64,000 bases of DNA from an uncultured Candidatus Saccharibacteria bacterium (GTDB taxonomy: Bacteria; Patescibacteria; Saccharimonadia; Saccharimonadales; UBA4665). Below the pieces are notes generated by a model. The model searched no databases. It saw only the letters and a list, made by a program, of their open reading frames with translations, and had not been told where the DNA came from. The stretch is from contig CAIYEO010000094.1 of NCBI GenBank assembly GCA_903925195.1, forward strand, positions 30,761 through 94,760, given 5' to 3'. This document shows, piece after piece, positions 36,170 to 46,341 of this stretch (positions are counted from its first letter, which is position 1; every line of letters starts with the position of its first letter). The position numbers and the translations under genes are program-made.

Positions 36170-37506
36170 AATACTCTGACATTATTAGAAGAGCACTGAG
36201 AAATCTACTTAGTTCAAAAACAAGAACTCTATTAACGGCTTTCGCTATAGCAGTTGGCACCTTCGCACTAACTCTCACTATAGGTGCAAGCAATGGCGCC
36301 CAAAACTATGCTCAGAATATTGTTAAACAAAACTTTGATCCAAGTGAACTATTAGTTTCAAAAGATACTAATTTATTTTCTAGACAGGACGCATCAAAAC
36401 CACAAGTTTATGATCCTAGCTTTGGATCAATAACAACATTTGGCGGAACACAAAGACAGGTCAAAATGCTTTCAGATCAAGACATTACTAAATTATCTGG
36501 CATTAGTGGAGTAGCGTCAGCACAACCTAGCTTAAATATTAGTCTTAGCTACTTGACTCGCGAGGGACAGAGTAAATACATAGCTACTCTGGCAACATAC
36601 AACAGCTATCAAAGTCCCGAGTTATTGGCTGGAACTATACCAAATAAACTTGCCGATAATACCATTATTTTGCCAGAAGGTTTCTTGAGTGTAATGGGTT
36701 TTAGTAATGCAAAAGCTGCAATCGGGAAAACTGTAAAACTCGCAGTTCAGAATCAGGCTACCCCGACATCGAATATTAGTGCCATGAAAAGCCCAACTAA
36801 TAATAGTCCGCATGAGTATGACTTTAAGATTATTGCAGTATCAAAAACTCCCAATACAGTAGTCTCAGCTGAAACAGCATTGTATCTATATTCTAATTTA
36901 CATTCAGTAGAAACATTAAATGATTACATAACCCTTAACACCAAGAACTACCATCAATACTTAATAGCTCGAGTTAAAGTAATCGATGGAACTAATACTA
37001 GCAAATTGACAGCCGCCGAAGTATTAATTAAAAACCAAGGATACAGCGTACAAAGTGTAATAGATACTGAAAAAACAATCACTCAGTTCATTAGCGTTAT
37101 AGAAGGAATAGTTACAGTATTCGGACTAATCGCAATCATTGCCTCAGTCTTTGGAGTAGTTAATACAATGTATATCAGTGTGCTTCAAAGAACTAGGGAA
37201 ATAGGTCTCATGAAAGCATTAGGAATGCACAGAAAAGACATATCTAGGTTATTCAGAATAGAAGCTGGACTGATTGGAATACTTGGTGGAATTATTGGAT
37301 CAGCCTTAGCAATCATAGCCGGAACACTACTCAATCCATTTATTTCAGACAAGCTTGGTCTTGGAGATAGTAAATTACTAATCTTTAAATCTGGGGAAAT
37401 TGGACTTCTTATTTTAGTACTTGGACTTGTTGCAATAATTGCTGGCCTATTACCAGCCCGAAAAGCAGCACATCTTGATCCAATAGAGGCGTTACGAACA
37501 GAGTAA
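36166..37506 (+). CDS. ABC transporter permease, FtsX/MacB type
   Basis: The 446-residue permease has a first helix at about 18-40, a large extracytoplasmic MacB-PCD domain (about 50-300) and three C-terminal helices. The last part has TMYISVLQRTREIGLMKALGMHRKDISRLFRIEAGLIGILGG and ends LDPIEALRTE, both classic. It works with the ATPase encoded just upstream as a mechanotransmission-type exporter. The substrate is unknown. The next gene follows after 2 bases. Confidence 0.93.
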   Translation: MKYSDIIRRALRNLLSSKTRTLLTAFAIAVGTFALTLTIGASNGAQNYAQNIVKQNFDPSELLVSKDTNLFSRQDASKPQVYDPSFGSITTFGGTQRQVKMLSDQDITKLSGISGVASAQPSLNISLSYLTREGQSKYIATLATYNSYQSPELLAGTIPNKLADNTIILPEGFLSVMGFSNAKAAIGKTVKLAVQNQATPTSNISAMKSPTNNSPHEYDFKIIAVSKTPNTVVSAETALYLYSNLHSVETLNDYITLNTKNYHQYLIARVKVIDGTNTSKLTAAEVLIKNQGYSVQSVIDTEKTITQFISVIEGIVTVFGLIAIIASVFGVVNTMYISVLQRTREIGLMKALGMHRKDISRLFRIEAGLIGILGGIIGSALAIIAGTLLNPFISDKLGLGDSKLLIFKSGEIGLLILVLGLVAIIAGLLPARKAAHLDPIEALRTE

Positions 37507-37508
37507 TT

Positions 37509-38387
37509 ATGAATATAGCTATTATTGGAGCCAACGGATATATTGGTAATAACTTAATTCAAAGATTACTTGATGAAACAGATCATAATATTGTCGCTCT
37601 ATCTAGGAGTGCACAAAAGATACCTCTAGAAAATACTAGACTGACTAAATACAATGTCAGCATCTTTGACAATAAGCTATCTAATTACCTTAAGGACATT
37701 GATGTTGTATATTATTTAGTGCATATGATGGCGCAATCCCAAATAGACTTCGCTGAGGCTGAGGCTAAGGCAGGTGAAGCCTTCAATAAAGCTATGGAGT
37801 CTTCCAGAGCCAAACGAATAATCTACTTAGGTGGACTAGGTAGAGATGATGATAATTTATCTAAGCATTTAGCTTCAAGGCATATGACCGGAGCAATTCT
37901 TAGAAAAAGTACAGCACAGGTTATTGAGTTTAGAGCTTCTATGATTATAGGCAAGGGAAGCATATCCTACGATATCATAGTTAATCTAGTCTCTAAATTA
38001 CCTTTACTGACTATTCCTAGATGGTCTGAGACATTATCTCAGCCAATAGGTCTAAGTGACGCTATTTCATATTTAGTTTCAGCTATAGGGGTCAGGAGTA
38101 CTAAGGATATAATAATCGAGATTGGTGGTCCAGAGAAAATTAGTTATGAAGAAATAATGCGACGTTATGCAAAAGGGCGAGGTATGAAAAGGTACTTCGT
38201 TAGGATACCAATTATACCTATTGCAGTTTCGGCTTGGTGGCTTAATCTATTCACCCCAAGAAATGAAGCAAAAGTTGGTAGAGCAATGGTAGAATCATTA
38301 GCCAATCAGATGGTAGTAACAGACACAGTATCGGAAAGACTATTTCCTAGGATTCATCCTACTATAATTGAGGATAACTTTGTATAA
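37509..38387 (+). CDS. NAD(P)-binding SDR/NmrA-like protein
   Basis: The 292-residue Rossmann protein has the N-terminal GANGYIGNNL (G-x-x-G-x-x-G), then DIDVVYYLVHMMAQSQ, IIYLGGLGRDDDNLSKHLASRHMTG and VEFRASMIIGKGSISYDI. These blocks mark the atypical SDR group often annotated NAD(P)H-binding or DUF2867-associated; the DUF2867 tail is absent here. The reaction is unknown. It is the third gene of the ABC operon. Confidence 0.78.
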   Translation: MNIAIIGANGYIGNNLIQRLLDETDHNIVALSRSAQKIPLENTRLTKYNVSIFDNKLSNYLKDIDVVYYLVHMMAQSQIDFAEAEAKAGEAFNKAMESSRAKRIIYLGGLGRDDDNLSKHLASRHMTGAILRKSTAQVIEFRASMIIGKGSISYDIIVNLVSKLPLLTIPRWSETLSQPIGLSDAISYLVSAIGVRSTKDIIIEIGGPEKISYEEIMRRYAKGRGMKRYFVRIPIIPIAVSAWWLNLFTPRNEAKVGRAMVESLANQMVVTDTVSERLFPRIHPTIIEDNFV

Positions 38388-38389
38388 AG

Positions 38390-38722
38390 TCAGTCAATTT
38401 CTTCCATTCCTTGTAAAGCATTCATGATTATTTTTTCGAAGAACTCATCGGCATCATCTATTTCGTATTCTGCAACATCAATAATTTCGTTATCTTCTAC
38501 AAGAGTTAGTGACATATCTGGTCTCAGAGTTGTGACTCTTCCTTCGTAGTCAATTACAGTTGATGTACCATCACTAAAATCCAAAACTTGACCGAAGATT
38601 CCTTGAGTTAAGAGAATCTCGTCATCGCCTTCTTGCATAGTATATTGGACTAATTTATCACCACCAGTTGTAGGTAGAATTTCAATATCATTTAGTATAG
38701 TTTCGCGTCTAAAAAATATCAT
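38390..38722 (-). CDS. Uncharacterised small acidic protein
   Basis: The 110-residue, mostly beta-looking protein ends in a very acidic helix (DDADEFFEKIIMNALQGMEEID). No domain is recognised. It is convergent with the NAD(P)-binding gene, with 2 bases between stops. It could be a small regulatory or binding protein; nothing more can be said. Confidence 0.55.
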   Translation of the reverse strand: MIFFRRETILNDIEILPTTGGDKLVQYTMQEGDDEILLTQGIFGQVLDFSDGTSTVIDYEGRVTTLRPDMSLTLVEDNEIIDVAEYEIDDADEFFEKIIMNALQGMEEID

Positions 38723-38805
38723 ATTTGGTCATTATAGTTAATTTTACAATGTTATACAATGTTTTGACTTATAAATAACTACAAGTAATTGTATAATCTT
38801 CAGAT

Positions 38806-39225
38806 ATGAATAATAAATTTAGCTTTCCAAAATCAATATTTCTGTCTTTTTTAGATCAAGACTTTGAAAGGATAAATAACATACCTGTATATTCCTACGA
38901 TAAAACCCTGGAGGAAATATCTCAGGAAAAACCAATCCTAGCTATAAACTTTATAAATAATGAGCTACTTTACAATCCTGAAATCAGACCTGAAATACAA
39001 ATAGTTTCTAACTTTGGTAATATCAGCTCTAAACTAGATGGTGATCAGATTGCCATGGGTGCACTCGGTAAAGTTATAGAAAAGAATATAAAGGGCCGGG
39101 CAATAGTAGATCCACTAGACTTCGTGCTATCAACCTATGTTAAGATGGGACCTCATAAAGGAATAGACCACGGCTATGTATCTATTCCAAAGTTTATAAT
39201 TAGCTTAAAATCAAATTCAGCCTAG
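38806..39225 (+). CDS. Uncharacterised 139-residue protein
   Basis: A soluble protein without a recognisable domain; MNNKFSFPKSIFLSFLDQDFERINN at the start. A perfect TATAAT (38792-38797) ends 9 bases before the ATG, supporting a real gene with a nearly leaderless message. It converges with the sortase gene, 16 bases apart. Confidence 0.55.
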   Translation: MNNKFSFPKSIFLSFLDQDFERINNIPVYSYDKTLEEISQEKPILAINFINNELLYNPEIRPEIQIVSNFGNISSKLDGDQIAMGALGKVIEKNIKGRAIVDPLDFVLSTYVKMGPHKGIDHGYVSIPKFIISLKSNSA

Positions 39226-39241
39226 CTTAATACATATTGCT

Positions 39242-39928
39242 CTACTGGAGAACAGTAAAGACAACTAATCTTTGACTAAATTCATTCGTTCCAGCCACAA
39301 CTGAGCCAGTGCAAGTTATGAGATCCAAGGCAGACGAGTTACTGCTAGAGTTAAGAATAGAGTTCATATCAATTGTCTTAGCGTCATAGACTTGAGATTT
39401 ACTAACCTTATAGTGAAGAATCGTACCATTTCCTTTTTGGACTAAGACTTCATCTCCCACACGTAATTTTTTCAAATCATAGAATACTCCATTAGCAGTC
39501 CAGCTAGATACATGCCCATCTATCAAAGAAGTTCCTTTATTCCCAGGTAAACTACTCTGATTGAACCAGGCAACATCATGAACATTACCTGGAACTCCTA
39601 TTGCTCCAGATTTATTTATGCCTACTGGATAAACTCTAGATTTGACACTAATCTTTGGTATTAGTAAGTATCTTGGCATTTCTGGAGGAACAGTATAGTT
39701 ATCGACTACTTGAACAGGGGGCTTGGTAGTTGCAGGGGCAGTACTTGGAAGACCTCGGTTAGCGAGACTAACCTGATTTTTTGCATAATCTGAAGTTAAT
39801 TTATTCTTATACCAATCGTCCAATGCCATCGAGCTACCAAGTATTAAGAGCAGTGCAGCTAAACAATAAAGTATTGTTGAAATATCTTTATGCAAATCTT
39901 TATCAGTCGTAATTTTTTTCTTCACCAT
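39242..39928 (-). CDS. Sortase (class E/F-like)
   Basis: The 228-residue protein has an N-terminal membrane anchor (about 16-36), a Pro/Thr linker and a sortase barrel. The catalytic residues are visible: His139 in LIDGHVSSW, Cys206 in LDLITCTG and Arg220 in SQRLVVF. Sortases cut a C-terminal sorting motif of exported proteins and link them to the cell wall or to pilin subunits. A possible substrate with LTNTG is encoded at 46328-46717. It is preceded by the MMPL gene on the same strand. Confidence 0.9.
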   Translation of the reverse strand: MVKKKITTDKDLHKDISTILYCLAALLLILGSSMALDDWYKNKLTSDYAKNQVSLANRGLPSTAPATTKPPVQVVDNYTVPPEMPRYLLIPKISVKSRVYPVGINKSGAIGVPGNVHDVAWFNQSSLPGNKGTSLIDGHVSSWTANGVFYDLKKLRVGDEVLVQKGNGTILHYKVSKSQVYDAKTIDMNSILNSSSNSSALDLITCTGSVVAGTNEFSQRLVVFTVLQ

Positions 39929-39956
39929 TAGTATCTAAATTATACCTATAAATAGT

Positions 39957-42206
39957 TTATTTGGGTATCTTTCTAGATAACTTGGAAGGCCACCAGTTCC
40001 ACCTTCCGAGAATTACAGCAATCGAAGGAACTAGCAGTGTTCTTACGAAGAAAGTATCGAGAGCTATACCGAATGCTATTGAAAATCCAATTTGCTGCAC
40101 CTGACTAGACCCACCAGCAACACCTAGCACAATGAAAGTTCCTGAGAGTATAAGCCCAGCAGAAGTAACAGTTGTTCCAGTCACCCCTATAGCTTTAGTA
40201 ATAGCTTTTTTAAGGCTAGGTGTTTTCTTGGCTTCTTCTCTTATTCTCGTCATAACAAGAATGTTATAGTCCTCTCCTAGAGCCATAGAAAAGATAAACA
40301 GTAGGAAAGGCAGGACAAAGTTAAGACCAGTACTGCCTTTAGTTAAGTGTACAAAAACAATATTAGCAAAACCTAGAGAAGCCAGGAAGGATAGTGCAAC
40401 TGTCAAAACTAGATACCAAGGAGCAACTAAACTTCTAAGTAATATAGCTAGTAGTATAGCTATGATTAGGAGAACGATTGGGATTATTTTAAGCAAATCC
40501 TGGCTAGATGTATGGTTAATATCGTAAGTAAAGCTATCCTGTGAATCAACTCCGTAGTCTATGGCATTAGTATTATTAGCAATTTGCTTCAAATTATCTC
40601 TAACTGCTGGGATTGAATTCGCCGCTTCAATCGAATCAGGTGTGCCTCGAGACAAAATACCATAGAATTGTATCGTTTTACCGTCTGGACTAATAAACTG
40701 TGACAATGACCTATATTGATCATACTGTGATGTTGATAGCTTAATATATGCAGGTTTAATAAGGGGCAACTTGTCTGGTGAACCAAGTAGACTATATAGT
40801 TTAGATATTTCTATAGAACTAATCGTTAGTTGACTTGGGTCAATTGGACCAATAATACTTTTAAACAAATCAGAAGCCGCTAATTGACTCTGTACGTTAC
40901 CAATATTTGCAATATTATTCCACTGAGATGTATCGTACTTAAAGAGTATTGCTTGTGGGCTAGTTATGGATTTTGGAAAGTGATTATTTAAAATATCGGT
41001 AGCAATCGAAGAATCAGATTTTGGAGGTGGGCCACTACTTACAAATCCGCCAGTTTTCCATCCTCTAGTTCCTAATATAAGCGCCGTAAAGATAATCATT
41101 GCGATGAAGATAGTAAGATATGGTTTACGTATTACTTTGTCTGCAAATATACCCCAAATACCCAACTTAGGATGTCGACTCACTTTTATTTTTACAGGCC
41201 AAAATACTTTTTTACCTAGCACGGCAAGAGTAGCTGGTAGTAAGGTTAGTCCAGCCAACAGCATTACTGCAAGACCAATAGATAGGGCAGGACCAAGTCC
41301 TTTGTAGAAACCGAAGTTTGCAAATAATAGACACATTAAGGCAGCAATAACTGTAGCAGCTGAAAAAGTAATAGATTTTCCAACCTTAGTTAAAGCCTCT
41401 ACGACTGCATCTTTGACATCAAGCCCCAAGGACAGTTCTTCTCTATACCTAAAGACTAAGAATAACCCGTAGTCAGTACCAGCACCTAGAAGCAGGACTA
41501 TAAGTAATAGCTCGGTCACTGTTGATACTTGAACCCCTAGTTTTGTTGACTGAGCAATTATTGGACTAGCTATAAGAAGAGCAAAAATTGAAGGCAACAT
41601 AGTCACAAATGGAGCCAGTAATGCTCGGTAGACTAGTAAGAGAATTATAATAATAAATATAACGTTATAAACTTGGGTATTATTTCTATTGGCATTATTA
41701 ACACTATTAGAGTCGGTATTATAGGCAAGTAAACCACCTAAGTGAAAGCTCAGATTAGTAGTTGAGTACTTATTAAATATTGTCCGTATTTGTTTAACAA
41801 TTTCCGTTCCTGCAGGTCCATAGCTAGCACTCTTAAAGCCAAGAGCTATGGTTCTCACATTACCATCTCTTGATATAGCCTGGTCCTTAACGCTTACGAT
41901 ACTTGGAAAGGCCTTAAGCTCGGTCTCTAACTGAGCAATTTTTGCGTCATCTAAAAGGTTCAATGGCCCATCGTCCCGATAGACAACTACAGTCGAAGAT
42001 ATGGCAGTGTCTTTACCTTGAAAAGGTTCGGCTAAAACTTGGGCTTTTTGACTAAGACTACTGCTTGGGAGGAATGATGAATTAGATGACTGCGAAACAC
42101 TAGATAGCGATGGTAAAGTATAGTATGTAACGGGAATAGCAATTAGCCATATTATTATTACTAACCATCTAAATCTGACTACATTCCTAGCGATAAATCC
42201 AAACAT
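39957..42206 (-). CDS. MMPL-family RND transporter
   Basis: The 749-residue protein has two blocks of about six membrane helices, each with an extracytoplasmic domain. GAGTDYGLFLVFRYREEL in the first block and ALGEDYNILVMTRIREEAKK in the second are the MMPL proton-relay motifs. In actinobacteria such proteins export cell-envelope lipids or siderophores using proton flow. It is encoded directly after the histidine kinase (2-base gap), so the kinase may sense the envelope state it affects. Confidence 0.92.
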   Translation of the reverse strand: MFGFIARNVVRFRWLVIIIWLIAIPVTYYTLPSLSSVSQSSNSSFLPSSSLSQKAQVLAEPFQGKDTAISSTVVVYRDDGPLNLLDDAKIAQLETELKAFPSIVSVKDQAISRDGNVRTIALGFKSASYGPAGTEIVKQIRTIFNKYSTTNLSFHLGGLLAYNTDSNSVNNANRNNTQVYNVIFIIIILLLVYRALLAPFVTMLPSIFALLIASPIIAQSTKLGVQVSTVTELLLIVLLLGAGTDYGLFLVFRYREELSLGLDVKDAVVEALTKVGKSITFSAATVIAALMCLLFANFGFYKGLGPALSIGLAVMLLAGLTLLPATLAVLGKKVFWPVKIKVSRHPKLGIWGIFADKVIRKPYLTIFIAMIIFTALILGTRGWKTGGFVSSGPPPKSDSSIATDILNNHFPKSITSPQAILFKYDTSQWNNIANIGNVQSQLAASDLFKSIIGPIDPSQLTISSIEISKLYSLLGSPDKLPLIKPAYIKLSTSQYDQYRSLSQFISPDGKTIQFYGILSRGTPDSIEAANSIPAVRDNLKQIANNTNAIDYGVDSQDSFTYDINHTSSQDLLKIIPIVLLIIAILLAILLRSLVAPWYLVLTVALSFLASLGFANIVFVHLTKGSTGLNFVLPFLLFIFSMALGEDYNILVMTRIREEAKKTPSLKKAITKAIGVTGTTVTSAGLILSGTFIVLGVAGGSSQVQQIGFSIAFGIALDTFFVRTLLVPSIAVILGRWNWWPSKLSRKIPK

Positions 42207-42208
42207 TA

Positions 42209-44428
42209 TTAAGCTTCCTCTCTTGATTCTTCTAAGTCTTGATCTGAAGATAATTCTTCATTAACTTCTGGGAACTTAGGAGCTGGAGGTTGCTTTAACG
42301 GAAGAGTAAAACCAAATATCGATCCCTTGCCGACTTGGCTAGAAAAGATGAGCTTACCATGCTGATCGAGAATAACTCTTTTTACTAGATAAAGACCAAT
42401 ACCTGTACCATTTGGACTTTCTTTGCGAGCGTTATTAGCTCTAAAGAACTTAGTAAACAGATGAGCTTTTTCATCCTCAGGCACACCAATACCTGTATCT
42501 ATAACTTTGAAAATAACATTATCTTCATCAGAATCTAGGTAGACATTTACTTCTCCGTTAGGTGAATAGTAAATAGCGTTATTGATGAGATTTAGAATGG
42601 CTTGTCTTGTTTTAGGTTCATCTAGAACAATTAGAGGTATGTTATGTTCTGGTGGGTGATACGTTAGTTTTACGTTACGGTCGTGAGCTTGTCTCTGTAG
42701 CTCTTCTATTTCTTCGCTAACAACTTTGGACATATCTACATCAGATAGCTCTAAGAAGAACTTACCAGCTGTCATACGGGATATATTAAGTAGGTCAAAG
42801 ACAAGACCTTTCATATTGCGAGTACGAGATAAGGTTTTTTCTAGAGCATCTTGCATCTTTTCGTCTGTCTTACCATAGAAGCCTTGGACTATAAGAGTCA
42901 AGAAACCATCCATCACAGCTAGTGGGGTACCTAGTTGGTGAGAGATCATAGAAATAAAGTCATTCTTAACTGAGTCCTGTTTCTTAAGTTCTTCATTAGC
43001 AACACGTAATTGGGTAGTGGCTTCCTCGATTTTTGCTTGAAGACTACTATTGAACTGTTGGATTTGAGAGTACGAACGACTGTTGGATATGGCAATCGAT
43101 AGCTCACTACTAACATTATCTATAAGTCTAATATCTTCTAAGTTAAATGAAGATCCATTAATCTTCTGACTAAAAATAAGATAGCCAATTTTTTCATTTC
43201 TAGCTATTAGCGGAGCAAATACTTCAATACCGTATTTCTCAAGTATTTTTTTCTCGTCAGCATCAACTATTTCATCAGTTATGAGTAGCTTATCTCCCAA
43301 GGTAGTTAGGTCAATCGCGAAATCATTATGAATCTTCGTAAAGTAGTTGCCAGCCTCATAAAAAATAGCGCCTTTATTAAGTACGATTATATCTAATTGG
43401 GTAATTCTTAAGTTTGCTTCTAATATTTTCTTAATCCTTTGAGAAAGATTATCTAGGAGTATTTCGCTTGAAAGTACTTTACCGATTTGAGCCAAGACTA
43501 GCTCTGGCCGATAATGATCATGATAGAATAGCTTATCTGAAACTCTCTCTAGATAGGTGGTAAAACTACGATAAGAAAATGCCAATATTAGAGTCGAGAT
43601 AATTATATAGGCTTCCGGTAAGAGTGTTAACTTAACATCCCTAAATAGATAATGAAAAGGGTAGAGCAGAACTACAACGAAAAGAACAACGGTTGCAAAT
43701 ACGGTAATAGCGAATACGAAAGTACGCAAAACTGCTGTTCGTATATCAAACAATTTATGCCTAAGTATCGTATAGCCAACTGAACCAACAAATATTAGAA
43801 TCGATGGATTACCAATTATGTTGCCTAGGTTATATACACCGAATTTAGGAAGAACTATTTGAGTAATTAGATTAACAGTAATAACGACAGAACTTGAATA
43901 GGTGATAAGCTTGATTTGAGATCTAACAGACTGAGTAGCATTTTTCTGGTATTCATATAACATCCTGAAAGCTACGAAGAATGCATAGCTAAAATAGACT
44001 AGTGTTAGTAGTATTAATGGACCAGTTTTCGAAAGCATTAAGCCATACTGTGATTTCGCGACTTCAGTTATTTCACTAGGCAAGAAACAAAGTGGGGCCA
44101 TCAAGAATGGGATGAAGTATATGGCGTAATCTCGAGGAGTAGGAGATCCGCTTCTTCTAGCCAGACACATAGCAAAATAATAGAAGGTTGCTGGAATAAA
44201 GTTAGCCACCATAAGTGCAGTACGAGTCCATATTAAAGCGTCATTAAGATTGGTAATATAATGGGCTGCAAAATTTAAGCCAACATATCCTAAAATTGAC
44301 ATTGTCCAGATGATAAAGCTCTGGTTAATTTTAGCTTTGTAACTTTTTGAGGCTACTATGGCTGAGATAAAAACTAAGCCCAGAACAGTCGGCACAAAGG
44401 AAACGAGGGTAAACACATTTGCGTTCAT
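42209..44428 (-). CDS. Membrane histidine kinase with 7TM sensor and GAF domain
   Basis: The 739-residue protein has an N-terminal membrane part with about seven helices (1-225), further hydrophobic segments (235-290) and a GAF-like domain (about 310-450). A coiled coil, the HisKA box ISHQLGTPL with His497, and an ATPase domain with N-box NLINNAIYYS, DTGIGVPEDE and GTGIGLYLVK follow. It should autophosphorylate and pass phosphate to a response regulator, but no regulator gene is adjacent. The C-terminus has an acidic tail. Confidence 0.93.
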   Translation of the reverse strand: MNANVFTLVSFVPTVLGLVFISAIVASKSYKAKINQSFIIWTMSILGYVGLNFAAHYITNLNDALIWTRTALMVANFIPATFYYFAMCLARRSGSPTPRDYAIYFIPFLMAPLCFLPSEITEVAKSQYGLMLSKTGPLILLTLVYFSYAFFVAFRMLYEYQKNATQSVRSQIKLITYSSSVVITVNLITQIVLPKFGVYNLGNIIGNPSILIFVGSVGYTILRHKLFDIRTAVLRTFVFAITVFATVVLFVVVLLYPFHYLFRDVKLTLLPEAYIIISTLILAFSYRSFTTYLERVSDKLFYHDHYRPELVLAQIGKVLSSEILLDNLSQRIKKILEANLRITQLDIIVLNKGAIFYEAGNYFTKIHNDFAIDLTTLGDKLLITDEIVDADEKKILEKYGIEVFAPLIARNEKIGYLIFSQKINGSSFNLEDIRLIDNVSSELSIAISNSRSYSQIQQFNSSLQAKIEEATTQLRVANEELKKQDSVKNDFISMISHQLGTPLAVMDGFLTLIVQGFYGKTDEKMQDALEKTLSRTRNMKGLVFDLLNISRMTAGKFFLELSDVDMSKVVSEEIEELQRQAHDRNVKLTYHPPEHNIPLIVLDEPKTRQAILNLINNAIYYSPNGEVNVYLDSDEDNVIFKVIDTGIGVPEDEKAHLFTKFFRANNARKESPNGTGIGLYLVKRVILDQHGKLIFSSQVGKGSIFGFTLPLKQPPAPKFPEVNEELSSDQDLEESREEA

Positions 44429-44595
44429 CTAATTATTTTTTTTTGTATCTTATATTTGTTAGTAGAAAACATAACCTCATTATAACGGTTAAGCTCTCTT
44501 TTTTAAAGACATCATCAAAAAATAAGCATTATGTAAATATAGATAGCTTCTTATGTTTATTTTTTTCTGTTAAAATTAAATGCATAGGCAACCAT

Positions 44596-46341
44596 ATGGA
44601 TCAAAAAAAAGACAATTCAAACAAGTCAATTACCAATCAAAACCCCGAAGACATAAAAGACGGTAAACTAATTACAGATATTGAACGCGAAGAAAGCGAT
44701 GCTTCTCTAGATTCAAATGTAGATCGAACTGATATTCAGATTGATCATCATCATGAACCTTGGTATCGAACCAAGAAATTCATCATTAGCTCAGTTATTA
44801 TCTCTATATTATTGATTATCTTCTTAATACCAGTGACTCGCTATAAGATCCTAGGTATCTTCATTAAGGAAAACTTTAAACTCTTAATCATAGATCATCA
44901 GACTAAATTACCAGTTGCTGGAGCGATAATAAGTATTAATGGAATCTCAAATAAAACGGACTCTAGTGGTTTTGTGGTTATTAATTCACATATCGGTACA
45001 AATAAAATATCAGTCTCAAGAAAATACTATTCCAATATAGACCAAAATATTTTTATCCCATGGCATCAAAAAGGTTACGAGAAATTATCAATAACTGCAA
45101 CGGGTAGGCAAGTATCTATGACCATAGTAGATAAGATCACTAAAACTGCTATCAATCATCTAACAGTTACAAGTGATGGACTATCTGCTCAAACCAATTC
45201 ATTAGGTATTGCAACTTTAGTAGTGTCTCCTGAAAAACTAGTGGTTAAAGTAGTTATTTCAGGCACTGGCTATAAAACTCAAACCACCGAAATTAGCACC
45301 GATAGTTCAAAAACAAATAATTTAGAAATCATTCCATCCTCATACGTATATTATTTATCAAATATTAGTGGCACTATAGATGTTGTTAAATCTTTGGTTG
45401 ATGGCAGCAATCAAAAGACAGTTTTAGCCGGCAATAAATCTGAAGTCATATATGACACTAGCCTGACTCCTTCTAATGACTGGAAGTATCTAGCCTTATC
45501 GGCAAATCGTAATAATACAAAACCCTGCTTAACTATCATCCAATCATCAGATGACTCTAGCTATATTATTGATCAAACAAATGGAACTTATTCAATTTAC
45601 GGATGGGACACAAATAACAATTTAATCTACAGCGTCGAGAACACAAATCTACCAAGCGGTTCAACTGGCAAATTTACTTTAAAGTCATACATATCATCTA
45701 CTAACAAGACTATTACTCTGGATGCCAGTAGTGCCCAAGCTAATAGTGGTAACTATGGCAGCGAAGGCTACACTTCGGTTTATGTCTTACCTAATGATTC
45801 TATAGTTTATTCAAAAAATTGGGGTGGAGACCTAGCTTCTTTCACTGGCCTACAAATGACAATCAATTCAATTAACGATAATGGAACTGGTAAAAAGACT
45901 ATTTCCACTTATGATCAAGCAAGTTATCAGTCAGTTATTAACTCGCACCTAAATGCGCCAAGTGGAATAATTTTCTGGCTCTCCAAATCAGGTAGCCACA
46001 CTCCAGATTACTATCAATATAGTAATGGCCAGTTCACCGACATAACAGATAATCAGAACCTAGCCAATCTTAACTCCAGTCCTACAATCTATCCAATCTC
46101 ACCAGATGCTAGTAAGATAATCTATTCCAATAACATCAATGGCCATAGCGCTATATATGTTTCAGGCTTAGCTGGCAACAACCCTAAACAAGTAGCTCTT
46201 CTAGGTAATACTTTTAAGGTCTATGGATGGCTAACTAATAACTACATCATTCTTAACAATAATAGTAACGAATTCTACATCATGCCAGTCACTGGCGTTG
46301 CTAATCAAAAAGATTTAATTAAGATTACTAATCACTTATAG
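44596..46341 (+). CDS. Large membrane-anchored surface protein with propeller-like repeats
   Basis: The ATG at 44596 gives 581 residues; the longer frame starts with a TTG inside the divergent kinase gene and is unlikely. An acidic cytoplasmic head (1-56) is followed by a membrane helix (about 60-85). A small carboxypeptidase-regulatory/Ig-like domain with KLPVAGAIISINGISNKTDSSGFVVI comes next, then a second similar part. Beyond about residue 245 are repeats such as SPDASKIIYSNNINGHSAIYV and DWKYLALSANRNN, like TolB-type beta-propellers. Probably a surface binding protein. Confidence 0.7.
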   Translation: MDQKKDNSNKSITNQNPEDIKDGKLITDIEREESDASLDSNVDRTDIQIDHHHEPWYRTKKFIISSVIISILLIIFLIPVTRYKILGIFIKENFKLLIIDHQTKLPVAGAIISINGISNKTDSSGFVVINSHIGTNKISVSRKYYSNIDQNIFIPWHQKGYEKLSITATGRQVSMTIVDKITKTAINHLTVTSDGLSAQTNSLGIATLVVSPEKLVVKVVISGTGYKTQTTEISTDSSKTNNLEIIPSSYVYYLSNISGTIDVVKSLVDGSNQKTVLAGNKSEVIYDTSLTPSNDWKYLALSANRNNTKPCLTIIQSSDDSSYIIDQTNGTYSIYGWDTNNNLIYSVENTNLPSGSTGKFTLKSYISSTNKTITLDASSAQANSGNYGSEGYTSVYVLPNDSIVYSKNWGGDLASFTGLQMTINSINDNGTGKKTISTYDQASYQSVINSHLNAPSGIIFWLSKSGSHTPDYYQYSNGQFTDITDNQNLANLNSSPTIYPISPDASKIIYSNNINGHSAIYVSGLAGNNPKQVALLGNTFKVYGWLTNNYIILNNNSNEFYIMPVTGVANQKDLIKITNHL